Positions 25,581 through 34,857 of a stretch of 64,000 nucleotides of DNA are shown here, one piece after another. This DNA is from Oscillospiraceae bacterium (GTDB lineage Bacteria; Bacillota; Clostridia; Oscillospirales; CAG-272). The DNA lies in NCBI GenBank assembly GCA_015063805.1, contig SVTK01000001.1, forward strand, positions 62,001 through 126,000, read 5' to 3'. The notes under the pieces were generated by a model. The model was not told where the DNA came from, searched no databases, and saw only the letters and a program-made list of their open reading frames with translations. Both the position numbers and the translations under genes were made by a program. Position 1 is the first letter of the stretch, and each line of letters opens with the position of its first letter.

Positions 25581-26483
25581 ATGAATCATCTTCTCAAGCT
25601 TTCCGATCTTACCGGGGAGGAGATCCTCGACATTCTGAACCTTGCCGACCAGCTCAAGTACGAGCAGCACAACGGCATTCCTCACCCCCACCTGGCGGGC
25701 AAGAACCTGGGCATGATCTTTACCAAGTCCTCCACCCGCACCCGCGTTTCCTTTGAGGTGGGCATGTATCAGCTGGGGGGCCAGGCCCTCTTCCTGTCGG
25801 GCAACGACATTCAGCTGGGCCGGGGCGAGCCCATCCGCGACACCGCCCGCGTGCTCTCCCGCTACCTGGACGGTATCATGATCCGCACCTTCAAGCAGTC
25901 GGATGTGGAGGAGCTGGCCGAGTATGGCTCGATCCCGATCATCAACGGGCTGACCGACTTCTGCCATCCCTGCCAGGTGCTGGCTGACCTCATGACCATC
26001 CGCGAGAAGAAGGGCTCCTTCAAGGACCTCAAGCTCTGCTTCATCGGGGACGGCAACAACATGGCCAACTCCCTCATCGCCGGCTGTATCCGCCTGGGGA
26101 TTCAGGTAGCCATCGGCTGTCCCGACGATTATCGCCCCGACGAGGGTGTGATGGCCGAGGGCTTTGCCGCCGGTCTGCTCACGGTTACCTCCGATATTTT
26201 TGCCGCTGCCAAGGACGCCGATGTGATCTATACCGACGTTTGGGCAAGTATGGGCCAGGAGGGCGAGGCTGCCGAACGGCAGAAGGTCTTCGCGAACTAC
26301 CAGGTCAACGCCGAGCTCATGGCGGTGGCCAAGCCCGATGCCATGGTGCTCCATTGCCTCCCCGCACATCGCGGCGAGGAGATCACCGACGAGGTGCTGG
26401 AAGCCCACGCCGATGAGATTTTCGAGGAGGCCGAGAATCGCCTCCATGCCCAGAAGGCCGTCATGGTCCGTCTGATGGCATAA
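25581..26483 (+). CDS. argF: Ornithine carbamoyltransferase
   Basis: Makes citrulline from ornithine and carbamoyl phosphate. Carbamoyl phosphate site KSSTRTRVSFE (about residue 48), FCHPCQVLADL (about 129) and the ornithine/catalytic HCLPAHRG (about 257) are all intact. 300 residues, normal. The start is ATG 25581, preceded by AAGGGAG; this leaves 13 bases after argD. argG and argH are not in the window. Carbamoyl phosphate is presumably supplied by the CarA/CarB genes 1.5 kb downstream. Confidence 0.96.
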   Translation: MNHLLKLSDLTGEEILDILNLADQLKYEQHNGIPHPHLAGKNLGMIFTKSSTRTRVSFEVGMYQLGGQALFLSGNDIQLGRGEPIRDTARVLSRYLDGIMIRTFKQSDVEELAEYGSIPIINGLTDFCHPCQVLADLMTIREKKGSFKDLKLCFIGDGNNMANSLIAGCIRLGIQVAIGCPDDYRPDEGVMAEGFAAGLLTVTSDIFAAAKDADVIYTDVWASMGQEGEAAERQKVFANYQVNAELMAVAKPDAMVLHCLPAHRGEEITDEVLEAHADEIFEEAENRLHAQKAVMVRLMA

Positions 26484-26514
26484 GATCCAACCAAACCGAA
26501 CGGGGGAAATCGGG

Positions 26515-27921
26515 ATGAAGAAACGAAACGTGATCCTGTGCCTGTGCGCACTGCTGGCGGCCGTGCTCCTGTCGGCCTGCGGCGGTGCTTCCGCGGGGGG
26601 AGAGGGAAAGGAACCCGCCCCCGAGACCACAGCGCCGCCCCCTGCCGTGGCTGATTTCACCCGGGGCTGGGCGCTGGTGCAGAGCGACCGCACCAACGAA
26701 TGCGCCGAGAGCATGAAGCTGCTGCAGAAGGCCTTCGAGGAGCTCTTCGGCTATGCCCCTGTGATGTGCAGCGACTTTTTCACCAAAAACGAAACACCGC
26801 CGGAGTATGAGATTGTGGTGGGCAAGACCGAGCGGGACACCGCTGCATCGGTGTACGAAACCATGGCCGAGGGCGACTACGTTTATGAGGTGGTCAGCGA
26901 CCGCGTGGTGGTCATCGCCGGCGACACGGCGGGAAACACCCTCCGCGCCGCAAAGCAGTTCCTGCTTGACAGTTTTGGGTACACCGAGGAGGGGACGGGC
27001 AAGGCCGCCGCGCTTCCCGTGGGTACTGAATTCCGGGGGTACTATATGATTCCTTTTGCCAACCCTGTGCTGGATAACTTCGCCGACCCCGATGTGCTGT
27101 ACTATGACGGTGTGTATTATATGTACGCCACCTCCTACAATGTGGGCATCGGCTATGAGGTGTACACTTCCACCGACCTGCAGAATTGGGAGAACCGGGG
27201 AATGTGCCTGCGCAACGCCTGGGGCTTTGACCGCTGGTACTGGGCCCCCGACGTGGAGGAGCACAACGGCAAATTCTATATGCTGGTCAGCGCCGACGAG
27301 CATCTCGGTTTTGCCGTGGCGGATAATCCCCTCGGCCCCTTCGTGCCCTGCGAGAACTATCTCTTTGCCGATGCGATTGACGGGCATATCTACTTTGAAG
27401 GGGACGATATGTACATCTACTACGTTGCCTGGGGCGACGGGCATTCCTACGGCATCTACGGCTGCAAGATGAAGGACGATTACCTCACCCCTGATCTGTC
27501 CACCGAAAAAAGGCTGATCTATCCCACCGAAGCCTACGAGAAGACGGCCGGCAGTGTGACCGAGGGACCGTATATGCTGGTGAAGGATGGGGTGTACTAC
27601 CTCACCTATTCCGGATCGGGCTACACCGGCCATTTCTACTGTGTCTGCTATGCCACCTCCGACTCTCCCCTGGGAGACTTCACCAAGTATAAGAAAAATC
27701 CCGTTCTCATCGGGGACGGCAAGACCTCCTTCGGCGCGGGACATCACTGCTTTGCCCCCCTGCCCGACAGCAAAAACGGGGATTTCGCCATTGTTTACCA
27801 CATTCACCACGACAAATATAACGTCCATCCCCGCCACATCTGCGTGGATCTTGCCCGATTCCGGGAAACCGAGAACGGCGTGATCTTGGAGTGCGACGGA
27901 CCGAATATCAAGGGAAAATAA
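26515..27921 (+). CDS. GH43-family glycoside hydrolase lipoprotein
   Basis: Surface-anchored five-bladed beta-propeller hydrolase, family 43 (arabinofuranosidase/xylosidase type). Signal peptide with lipobox LLSACGG (Cys about 22), then a P/T linker and an N-terminal domain (about 45-180: YEIVVGKTERD, VYEVVSDRVVVIAGD) like those preceding other carbohydrate-active domains. The GH43 domain holds the three acidic residues in order: base Asp in FADPDVLYYDGVYYMY (about 187), pKa-tuning Asp in DAIDGHIYFEGDDM (about 291) and acid Glu in VTEGPYMLV (about 350). Its position between argF and carA is unusual. GGGGGAAATCGGG precedes the ATG. Substrate not certain. Confidence 0.85.
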   Translation: MKKRNVILCLCALLAAVLLSACGGASAGGEGKEPAPETTAPPPAVADFTRGWALVQSDRTNECAESMKLLQKAFEELFGYAPVMCSDFFTKNETPPEYEIVVGKTERDTAASVYETMAEGDYVYEVVSDRVVVIAGDTAGNTLRAAKQFLLDSFGYTEEGTGKAAALPVGTEFRGYYMIPFANPVLDNFADPDVLYYDGVYYMYATSYNVGIGYEVYTSTDLQNWENRGMCLRNAWGFDRWYWAPDVEEHNGKFYMLVSADEHLGFAVADNPLGPFVPCENYLFADAIDGHIYFEGDDMYIYYVAWGDGHSYGIYGCKMKDDYLTPDLSTEKRLIYPTEAYEKTAGSVTEGPYMLVKDGVYYLTYSGSGYTGHFYCVCYATSDSPLGDFTKYKKNPVLIGDGKTSFGAGHHCFAPLPDSKNGDFAIVYHIHHDKYNVHPRHICVDLARFRETENGVILECDGPNIKGK

Positions 27922-27959
27922 GCCGGAAAGCGCGGGAGATTTCTCCCGCGCACTTCGGC
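27922..27959 (+). terminator. Hairpin between GH43 gene and carA
   Basis: GCGCGGGAGA-TT-TCTCCCGCGC with outer GCCG/CGGC. No T-run follows, so it may stabilise or attenuate rather than end the transcript. Confidence 0.5.
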
Positions 27960-27995
27960 ATATGATCGAAAATTCTATCAAAGAAGGAACACATT

Positions 27996-29060
27996 ATGGC
28001 AAAACGATATCTTCAGCTGGCCGACGGACGGGTATTCGCCGGAGAGGCCTTCGGCGCCCCCGGCGAGACGGCGGGAGAGCTGGTCTTCTCCACCGGCATG
28101 GTGGGCTATATGGAAGCCCTCTCCGACCCCCGCTATCACGGGCAGATCCTCATGCAGACCTACCCCCTCATCGGCAATTACGGTGTCATCCCCGCCGACA
28201 TGGTCAGCGACGGGCTGCACCCCCGGGCTTATGTGGTGAGGGAGCTTTGCGGCGAGCCCTCCAACTACCGCAGCGAGGGAGCACTGAACGATCTTCTCCG
28301 GGCGCAGGGGGTTATTGGCATCAGCGGTGTGGATACCCGCGCCCTCACCGTAATCCTGCGGGAGTGCGGTACCATGCCCGCACGCATCACCGATGAAATA
28401 CCCGCTGAGACCGATACCGCCTGGGCGGCGTCGGTACCTGCCGTATCGTTGGCTGAGGTTGCCCCCGCCGAGGCGCACACCTATGTTCCCGAGGGAGAGC
28501 GCAAGTGCCGCGCCGCTCTCATTGACTGCGGCTGCGGAACTGCCCTTGCCCGTGCTGCGGCAGAGCTGGGGGCAGAGGTGACGGCATATCCCCCCACCGT
28601 AACGGCCGGGGAGATTCTTGCCGCGGGGCCCGATCTGCTGCTGATCTCCGGCGGCCCCGGGGACCCGAGGGATCCCGCCGCCGCACCGGTGGCGGCCGCC
28701 TTGCGGGAACTGCTGGGGAAGATCCCCGCATTTGGGGTGGGGCTTGGCCATCAGCTCATGGCCCTGGCCATGGGGGCTGAGATCTGCCGGCTGAAGGTGG
28801 GACACCGGGGGGCCAACCAGCCCGTGAAGTGTCTCGCCGACGGGAAGATCGCCATCACCGCTCAGAACCACAGCTACGCCGTGGATGCCGCCACCCTCCC
28901 GGAGGGGGCGACCTGCACCCACATCAATGTCAACGACGGCAGCTGCGCCGGGATCGCCTATCCCGCCCTGCACGCCCGCTCGATTCAGTACGATCCCACC
29001 GCCGCCGAGCTTGACGGCGTGATTTCTGCGGCAAAGGAGGCGGCCATCCATGCCCTTTGA
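27996..29060 (+). CDS. carA: Carbamoyl-phosphate synthase small subunit with degenerate glutaminase site
   Basis: Small subunit of carbamoyl phosphate synthetase, which normally releases ammonia from glutamine for CarB. The N-terminal domain is ordinary (ADGRVFAGEAFGAPGE, STGMVGYMEALSDPRY, GVDTRALT). In the class I amidotransferase domain the nucleophile motif G-(I/V)-C-L-G-H-Q reads FGVGLGHQLM: the Cys is Gly249 (codon GGG at 28740-28742). The His-Pro-Glu of the triad, expected near residue 333, reads YDPTAAE. Scaffold residues such as ITAQNHSYAVD remain. It therefore should not hydrolyse glutamine. AAGGAAC precedes the ATG. It overlaps carB by 11 bases. Reads cleanly with no frameshift. Confidence 0.92.
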   Translation: MAKRYLQLADGRVFAGEAFGAPGETAGELVFSTGMVGYMEALSDPRYHGQILMQTYPLIGNYGVIPADMVSDGLHPRAYVVRELCGEPSNYRSEGALNDLLRAQGVIGISGVDTRALTVILRECGTMPARITDEIPAETDTAWAASVPAVSLAEVAPAEAHTYVPEGERKCRAALIDCGCGTALARAAAELGAEVTAYPPTVTAGEILAAGPDLLLISGGPGDPRDPAAAPVAAALRELLGKIPAFGVGLGHQLMALAMGAEICRLKVGHRGANQPVKCLADGKIAITAQNHSYAVDAATLPEGATCTHINVNDGSCAGIAYPALHARSIQYDPTAAELDGVISAAKEAAIHAL

Positions 29061-32000
29061 TTCTTCCATCAAAAAAGTACTCGTCATCGGTTCCGGCCCC
29101 ATCGTCATCGGCCAGGCCGCCGAGTTTGACTACGCCGGGGCCCAGGCCTGCCGTGTGCTCTGGGCCGAAGGTGTTTCTGCGGTGCTGGTAAACTCCAACC
29201 CCGCCACCATCATGACCGACCAGGCCATGGCCGATGCCATTTACCTGGAGCCCCTGACAGCCGAGACCGTCAAGCGCATCATCGAAAAAGAACGCCCTGA
29301 CTCGATTCTGGCCTCCCTCGGCGGTCAGACCGGGCTTACCATTGCCATGCAGCTCCATAAGGAGGGCTACTTGCGGGAGCAGGGCATCCGCCTGCTGGGC
29401 ACCGATGCCGAGGCCATCATCCGCGCCGAGGACCGTGAGCTCTTCAAGGAGACCATGGAGCAGATCGGCCAGCCCATGATCCCCTCCGACATCGCCACCA
29501 CCGTGGAGGAGTCCCTGGCGGTGGCCGACCGCATCGGCTACCCCATCATTGTCCGTCCCGCCTTTACCCTGGGCGGCACCGGCGGCGGTGTGGCCTACAC
29601 CCCCGACGAGCTGCGCACCATCGCCGCCGTGGGCCTTGAGCTCTCTCCCATCCACCAGGTGCTCATCGAGTGCTACATCTACGGCTGGAAGGAGATCGAA
29701 TTTGAGGTGATCCGGGACGGCGCCGGCAATAAGCTGGCCGTCTGCTCCATGGAAAACGTGGACCCCGTGGGCGTGCACACCGGTGACTCCATCGTGGTAG
29801 CTCCCGCACAGACCCTGGCTCTCCCCGAGTACAGTATGCTCCGCACCGCGGCCCTGGATATCATCGAAGCTCTGGGCATCGAGGGGGGCTGCAACTGCCA
29901 GTTTGCCCTGGATCCCGTATCCCGTCGCTATGCCGTCATCGAGGTCAACCCTCGTGTTTCCCGTTCCTCGGCTCTTGCCTCCAAGGCCACGGGCTATCCC
30001 ATCGCCAAGGTCTCGGTGCGCATCGCTCTGGGCTACCGCCTGGACGAGATCAAGAACGAGATCACAGGCTGTACTACCGCCGCCTACGAGCCCACGGTGG
30101 ACTATGTGGTGCTGAAGATGCCCAAGTTCCCCTTCGACAAGTTCGGGGGGACCGACAGACGGCTGGGCACCCAGATGAAGGCCACCGGCGAGGTGATGAG
30201 CATCGCCCCCTCCTTTGAAGCGGCCCTCATGAAGGCCATCCGCGGGGCTGAAATCTCCCTCGATACCCTGAACGCTCCCAACGAGCTGTTGGGAGGTAAT
30301 GCCACCGATATCCCCGATTATGCCGACGATCTGCGGCTCTTCAAGATCTTCCGTGCCCTGAAGGCAGGCGTTTCGGTGGACGAGATCTATGATGTGACCA
30401 AGATCGACCGTTTCTTCCTGTGCAAGCTGAAGGGAATGGCCGATTTTGAGGCATCCATCGCCGGCCGCGCCCTCACCGAGGGAGAATACCGCCGCGCCAA
30501 GGATATGGGCTACCCGGACAAGGCACTGTCCCGCTTGGCCGCCGCCCCCCTGCCCCCTGCCCGCAACGCCATCTATCGGGTGGTGGACACCTGCGCCGGG
30601 GAATTTTCCACCGAGCGGCCCTACTTCTACGCCACCTACGGCGACCCCGCCGCCGACGAAGTGTCGGCCTTCCGTCACCCCGACCGGGAGACGGTGGTGG
30701 TGCTGGGCTCCGGCCCCATCCGCATCGGACAGGGCATCGAGTTCGACTATTCCTCGGTACACTGCGCCTGGGCGCTGAAGCGGCTGGGCTACGATGTGGT
30801 GATCATCAACAACAACCCCGAGACGGTTTCCACCGATTTTGATGTGGCCGACCGCCTCTACTTCGAGCCCCTCACCCCCGAGGATGTGGACAATGTTCTC
30901 GCCATCGAGAAGCCCATTGGGGTGGTGGTGGCCTTCGGCGGACAGACCGCCATCAAGCTTACCGCGCATTTGGACAAGTGCGGCGTGAAGGTGCTGGGCA
31001 CCTCCGCCGACGGCATTGATATGGCCGAGGACCGCGCCCGCTTCGAGGCCCTGCTGGAGGAATGCGGCATCCGCCGTCCCGCTGGCTGCGGCGTCATGAC
31101 GGCTGAGGAGGCCGTGGAGGCCGCCCACCGCCTGGGTTATCCCGTGCTGGTGCGCCCCTCCTACGTCATCGGCGGGCAGAACATGGTCATTGCCGCCTGC
31201 GACGAGGACATCTACCGCTATATGGCCATCATCGAGGCCCAGGGCATCGACGATCCCGTGCTGGTGGATAAGTATCTGCTGGGCACCGAGCTTGAGGTGG
31301 ACGTCATTTCGGACGGCACCGACGTGCTCATCCCCGGCATTATGGAGCATATCGAGCGCACCGGCGTGCATTCGGGCGACTCCATCGCTGTTTACCCGCC
31401 CTTCTCGGTCACCGATCAGATGCGGGACAAGATCATCGAATGCTCCACCAAGCTGGCACTTCGCCTGGGCACCCGGGGCCTGGTGAACATCCAGTACCTC
31501 ATCTATGAAAACGAGCTTTACGTCATCGAGGTCAACCCCCGCGCCTCCCGCACCATCCCCTACATCAGCAAGGTGACGGGCGTGCCCATGGTGGATCTGG
31601 CCACCAAGATCATGGTGGGCGGCAGCCTGCGCGAGCAGGGCTACGGCAGCGGCCTGTGGCCCAACTCCCCCTATGTGGCGGTGAAGGTGCCGGTGTTCTC
31701 CTTTGCCAAGCTGGGTCACGTCAACCCCATGCTCTCCCCCGAGATGAAGTCCACGGGCGAGGTGCTGGGCCTGGGCAAGACCCTGGAGGAAGCCCTGTTC
31801 AAGGGGCTGGTGAGTGCCGGCTTCGCCCTTCACTCCCCCCACAGCGGCGAGCGGCAGTGCGGCGTTTACATCAGCGTCCACGACAGAGACAAGCCCGACG
31901 CCATGGCCCTGGCCAAGAAGTTCATGGATCTGGGCATGGCCATCTATGCTACGCCCAAGACGGCGCAGTACATCGAGCAGCTGGGCTGTGACATCACCGT

Positions 32001-33108
32001 GGTGGACAACCCCTCCGGCGAGCACAACATCTTCCCCTATCTCGAGGACGGCTCCATCAGCTACATTGTCAACACCTGCCCCAACCTGCGGAACAAGGTG
32101 GAGGAGCACATCTCCCTGAACCGCCGTGCCATGCAGCTGGGCATTGTATGTATGTCCTCCCTTGACACCGCCCGCGCCCTGGCCGATACCCTGGCTTCCC
32201 GCTGGAGCCAGCAAAACACAGAGCTGGTGGACCTCAACCATATGCGCACCGAGCGTCAGCGTATCCGCTTTGCCAAGATGCAGACCCTGGGCAACGACTA
32301 TATCTATCTCGACAACACCGACGGCTCCATCAGCGGCCCCGAGTCGCTGGCCGTTGACCTCTGCGACCGCAACTTCTCCATCGGCGGGGACGGCATTGTT
32401 CTCATCGAGCGTTCCTCCGTGGCCGATGCCAAGATGCGCATCTTCAACCGGGACGGCAGCGAGGGAGGCACCGCGGGCAATGCCCTGCGCTGTGTGGCCA
32501 AGCTCCTCTACGATCGGGGCATGGTGCGCCGCCTGCGCCTGACCGTGGAGGCGGGGGGACGGATCTATCCCCTGGCCCTGATCCTCACCGAGGGCAAGGT
32601 GTCCACCGTTGAAGTGGACATGGGCAGCTGCAGCATGGATCCCGCCGCCCTGCCCACCACCATTGCCCCCAATCGGGATGGCAGAATCATCGAGTATCCT
32701 CTTACCGTGGCAGGCCGGGATTGGCCCATCACCTGCGTGGATATGGGCAACCCCCACGCCGTCACCTTCGTGGATCGCGTGGATCCCCTGGACCTGGAGC
32801 AGATTGGCCCCCACTTCGAGTATTCCCCCTGCTTCCCGGCCCGGGTGAATACCGAGTTCGTCCGCATCGTTAACCGCCGCACCCTCAAAATGCGGGTCTG
32901 GGAGCGGGGCAACGGCGAAACCCTCGCCTGCGGGACCGGTGCCTGCGCCGCCGCCGTGGCCGCCATCGCCTGCGGCCATTGCGACCCCGACTGCGATATC
33001 ACCGTGAAACTCCGGGGCGGTGACCTCACCGTCCGCGTCACCTCCGCCGGCCGGGTCTTCCTCACCGGCAACGCCGTCCTGGCGTTCGAGGGGGAGAAGG
33101 AGTTATAA
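29050..33108 (+). CDS. carB-dapF: Fusion of carbamoyl-phosphate synthase large subunit and diaminopimelate epimerase
   Basis: One 1352-residue reading frame. Residues 1 to about 1065 are a full CarB: two ATP-grasp halves (LVIGSGPIVIGQAAEFDYAG at the start, VVLGSGPIRIGQGIEFDYSS near 550) and a C-terminal allosteric MGS domain (MALAKKFMDLGMAIYATP near 950). CarB ends as usual at NTELVDLNHM, and a complete DapF follows from about residue 1073 (IRFAKMQTLGNDYIYLDN). Both DapF active-site Cys are present: GTAGNALRCVAKL and LACGTGACAAAVAA. No stop, frameshift or ribosome site separates the parts. DapF makes meso-diaminopimelate for lysine and cell wall. The joint links two unrelated pathways. Confidence 0.94.
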   Translation: MPFDSSIKKVLVIGSGPIVIGQAAEFDYAGAQACRVLWAEGVSAVLVNSNPATIMTDQAMADAIYLEPLTAETVKRIIEKERPDSILASLGGQTGLTIAMQLHKEGYLREQGIRLLGTDAEAIIRAEDRELFKETMEQIGQPMIPSDIATTVEESLAVADRIGYPIIVRPAFTLGGTGGGVAYTPDELRTIAAVGLELSPIHQVLIECYIYGWKEIEFEVIRDGAGNKLAVCSMENVDPVGVHTGDSIVVAPAQTLALPEYSMLRTAALDIIEALGIEGGCNCQFALDPVSRRYAVIEVNPRVSRSSALASKATGYPIAKVSVRIALGYRLDEIKNEITGCTTAAYEPTVDYVVLKMPKFPFDKFGGTDRRLGTQMKATGEVMSIAPSFEAALMKAIRGAEISLDTLNAPNELLGGNATDIPDYADDLRLFKIFRALKAGVSVDEIYDVTKIDRFFLCKLKGMADFEASIAGRALTEGEYRRAKDMGYPDKALSRLAAAPLPPARNAIYRVVDTCAGEFSTERPYFYATYGDPAADEVSAFRHPDRETVVVLGSGPIRIGQGIEFDYSSVHCAWALKRLGYDVVIINNNPETVSTDFDVADRLYFEPLTPEDVDNVLAIEKPIGVVVAFGGQTAIKLTAHLDKCGVKVLGTSADGIDMAEDRARFEALLEECGIRRPAGCGVMTAEEAVEAAHRLGYPVLVRPSYVIGGQNMVIAACDEDIYRYMAIIEAQGIDDPVLVDKYLLGTELEVDVISDGTDVLIPGIMEHIERTGVHSGDSIAVYPPFSVTDQMRDKIIECSTKLALRLGTRGLVNIQYLIYENELYVIEVNPRASRTIPYISKVTGVPMVDLATKIMVGGSLREQGYGSGLWPNSPYVAVKVPVFSFAKLGHVNPMLSPEMKSTGEVLGLGKTLEEALFKGLVSAGFALHSPHSGERQCGVYISVHDRDKPDAMALAKKFMDLGMAIYATPKTAQYIEQLGCDITVVDNPSGEHNIFPYLEDGSISYIVNTCPNLRNKVEEHISLNRRAMQLGIVCMSSLDTARALADTLASRWSQQNTELVDLNHMRTERQRIRFAKMQTLGNDYIYLDNTDGSISGPESLAVDLCDRNFSIGGDGIVLIERSSVADAKMRIFNRDGSEGGTAGNALRCVAKLLYDRGMVRRLRLTVEAGGRIYPLALILTEGKVSTVEVDMGSCSMDPAALPTTIAPNRDGRIIEYPLTVAGRDWPITCVDMGNPHAVTFVDRVDPLDLEQIGPHFEYSPCFPARVNTEFVRIVNRRTLKMRVWERGNGETLACGTGACAAAVAAIACGHCDPDCDITVKLRGGDLTVRVTSAGRVFLTGNAVLAFEGEKEL

Positions 33109-33113
33109 GATTT

Positions 33114-33168
33114 GTGGGGGGAGCCTTTTGAAAAAGGCTCCCCCCACGCCCCCCGCGAAAACTTTCGA
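33114..33168. repeat. Interspersed hairpin repeat, copy 12 (after carB-dapF)
   Basis: GTGGGGGGAGCC-TTTTGAAAAA-GGCTCCCCCCAC then GCGAAAACTTTCG. It starts 5 bases after the stop and is the likely end of the arg/car transcript. Confidence 0.8.
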
Positions 33169-33260
33169 ACAATTTGGATTGGGCAAAAACTGAAGGAAAC
33201 GGACAGAGTGTTTACGCCCATCAGCGGTAGCCGTCCTTCGGACGGACACCGGTCCGCATA

Positions 33261-33297
33261 AAAAACGCCTCGAAACCATAGTTTCGAGGCGTTTTTC
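33261..33297. terminator. Bidirectional hairpin terminator
   Basis: AAAAACGCCTCGAAAC / GTTTCGAGGCGTTTTT with a 4-base loop. It separates the convergent carB-dapF and MATE genes. The rest of the 372-base gap holds two hairpin repeats and nothing coding. Confidence 0.85.
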
Positions 33298-33421
33298 CCT
33301 GTATCTTAGCCGACCCGGTCGCCGTTCGGAGAACGGCTGCGGCAGATGGAGATGAGCGATAAACGCACCGCCTTCCGCTCCCCACCCAAATCCGCACCGC
33401 ACAAACATCAAGCCATTTGTT

Positions 33422-33476
33422 TGAAAGTTTTCGCGGGGAGTTTGAGGGGAGCCTTTTTCAAAAGGCTCCCCTCAAG
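33422..33476. repeat. Interspersed hairpin repeat, copy 13
   Basis: GAAAGTTTTCGCGGGGAG then TTGAGGGGAGCC-TTTTTCAAAA-GGCTCCCCTCAA, ending 4 bases before the MATE stop. Orientation is opposite to copy 12. Confidence 0.8.
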
Positions 33477-33480
33477 TAAT

Positions 33481-34857
33481 TCAATCCACCAAACGCGTCT
33501 TGGTCAAATTCGCGCGCTGGAAGTAGATGAAGGTAGCGGCGGAGCAGAGGAGCCAGCCGGCGGGGTAGCCCATGGCGATGGCCAGGAAGTTGCCCGGGAT
33601 GAGGCGGGAGATGATGAAGAGGTAGATCTGGCGGAAGACCACGAAGGAGGCGAGCATGATGATCATGGGGGCGCGGGAGTTTCCTGCACCCCGCAGGGCA
33701 CCGGCATAGATCTGATTCACCGTGCAGAGGATGTAGAAGGGGGTGATGTACCGCAGGAGGAGGGTGCCCACCTCAATGACGGCGGGCTCCTTGTTGAAGA
33801 AGGCCACGGTGTAGGGGGCGAAGATGATCACGGGGATCATCAGCACTGCCGTGGCGGAGGCGGCCATGGCGAAGGAGTAGGTGATGCCTTTCTTTGCCCG
33901 GGCCACTTGATTTTTGCCAAGATTCTGCCCCACGAAGGTGGTGGAGGCCAGGGCCAGGGACTGCATGGGCAGGAAGAGGAGCTGGTCGATCTTGGAGTAG
34001 GCGGTCCAGCCTGCCATGTAGGCCTTGCCGTAGACGTTGATGTAGGACTGCACGAAGACGTTGGAGAAGGCGGTGATCATCATCTGAATGGCGGCGGGAA
34101 TGCCCACGCGGACGATCTTGCCCAGCATATCCCAATGGATGCGCAGGCGGCGAAGATCCAGCTTGATGCAGGCGTCCGAGCGCATCAGGGTGATGATGAC
34201 CAGCACCGCCGATACCCCCTGGGCGATGATGGTGGCCAGGGCAACGCCCTCCACGCCCATGCGGAATCCCAGCACAAAGAGCAGGTCCAGTCCCGTGTTG
34301 AGCAGGGCGGATACCACCAGGAAGTAGAAGGGACGGCGGGAATCTCCCACCGCACGGAGAATACCCGCGCCGATGTTGTAGAGCATCAGCCCCAGCACAC
34401 CGGTAAAGTAGATCCGCAGGTAAGCGGTGGACTCGGGAAGCACCTCGGCATCGGTGCGCATGGCCTGCAGCATCCAGGGCGTCATGCCCACGCCGATGAA
34501 GGTGAAGAGCACACCCAGCACCAGGGTCATGGTAATGGCGGTGTGTACCGTGCGGCTGACCTGCTCATGCTGGCCCGCGCCGTAGTATTGGGAAATCACC
34601 ACGCCCGCACCGCTGGAAAGCCCCAGGAAAAAGCCGATGAGCATATTGATGATGGGACCAACCGTGCCAACCGCCGCAAAGGCGGCATCGCTGACGTAGT
34701 TGCCCACTACCCAGGTGTCCACCGTGTTGTACAGCTGCTGAAAGAGATTGCCGATGAGCAGCGGGATGGCAAAGGTGATGAGATGACGGAGAATGCTGCC
34801 CTCGGTCATGTCCACCGCTTGCTTGGGACGGAAGAAACGGGCTTTTAGCTGTGTCAT
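33481..34857 (-). CDS. MATE-family multidrug/cation antiporter (second)
   Basis: Twelve-helix MATE exporter of 458 residues. The N-terminus HLITFAIPLLIGNLFQQLYN is the family pattern, with the second bundle starting at IVRVGIPAAIQMMITAFSNV (about 220). AGAGGT lies 9 bases before the ATG on the minus strand. It stands alone and ends at an interspersed hairpin. It is distinct in sequence from the MATE gene at 7338-8714, so the two probably export different compounds. Substrate unknown. Confidence 0.92.
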   Translation of the reverse strand: MTQLKARFFRPKQAVDMTEGSILRHLITFAIPLLIGNLFQQLYNTVDTWVVGNYVSDAAFAAVGTVGPIINMLIGFFLGLSSGAGVVISQYYGAGQHEQVSRTVHTAITMTLVLGVLFTFIGVGMTPWMLQAMRTDAEVLPESTAYLRIYFTGVLGLMLYNIGAGILRAVGDSRRPFYFLVVSALLNTGLDLLFVLGFRMGVEGVALATIIAQGVSAVLVIITLMRSDACIKLDLRRLRIHWDMLGKIVRVGIPAAIQMMITAFSNVFVQSYINVYGKAYMAGWTAYSKIDQLLFLPMQSLALASTTFVGQNLGKNQVARAKKGITYSFAMAASATAVLMIPVIIFAPYTVAFFNKEPAVIEVGTLLLRYITPFYILCTVNQIYAGALRGAGNSRAPMIIMLASFVVFRQIYLFIISRLIPGNFLAIAMGYPAGWLLCSAATFIYFQRANLTKTRLVD

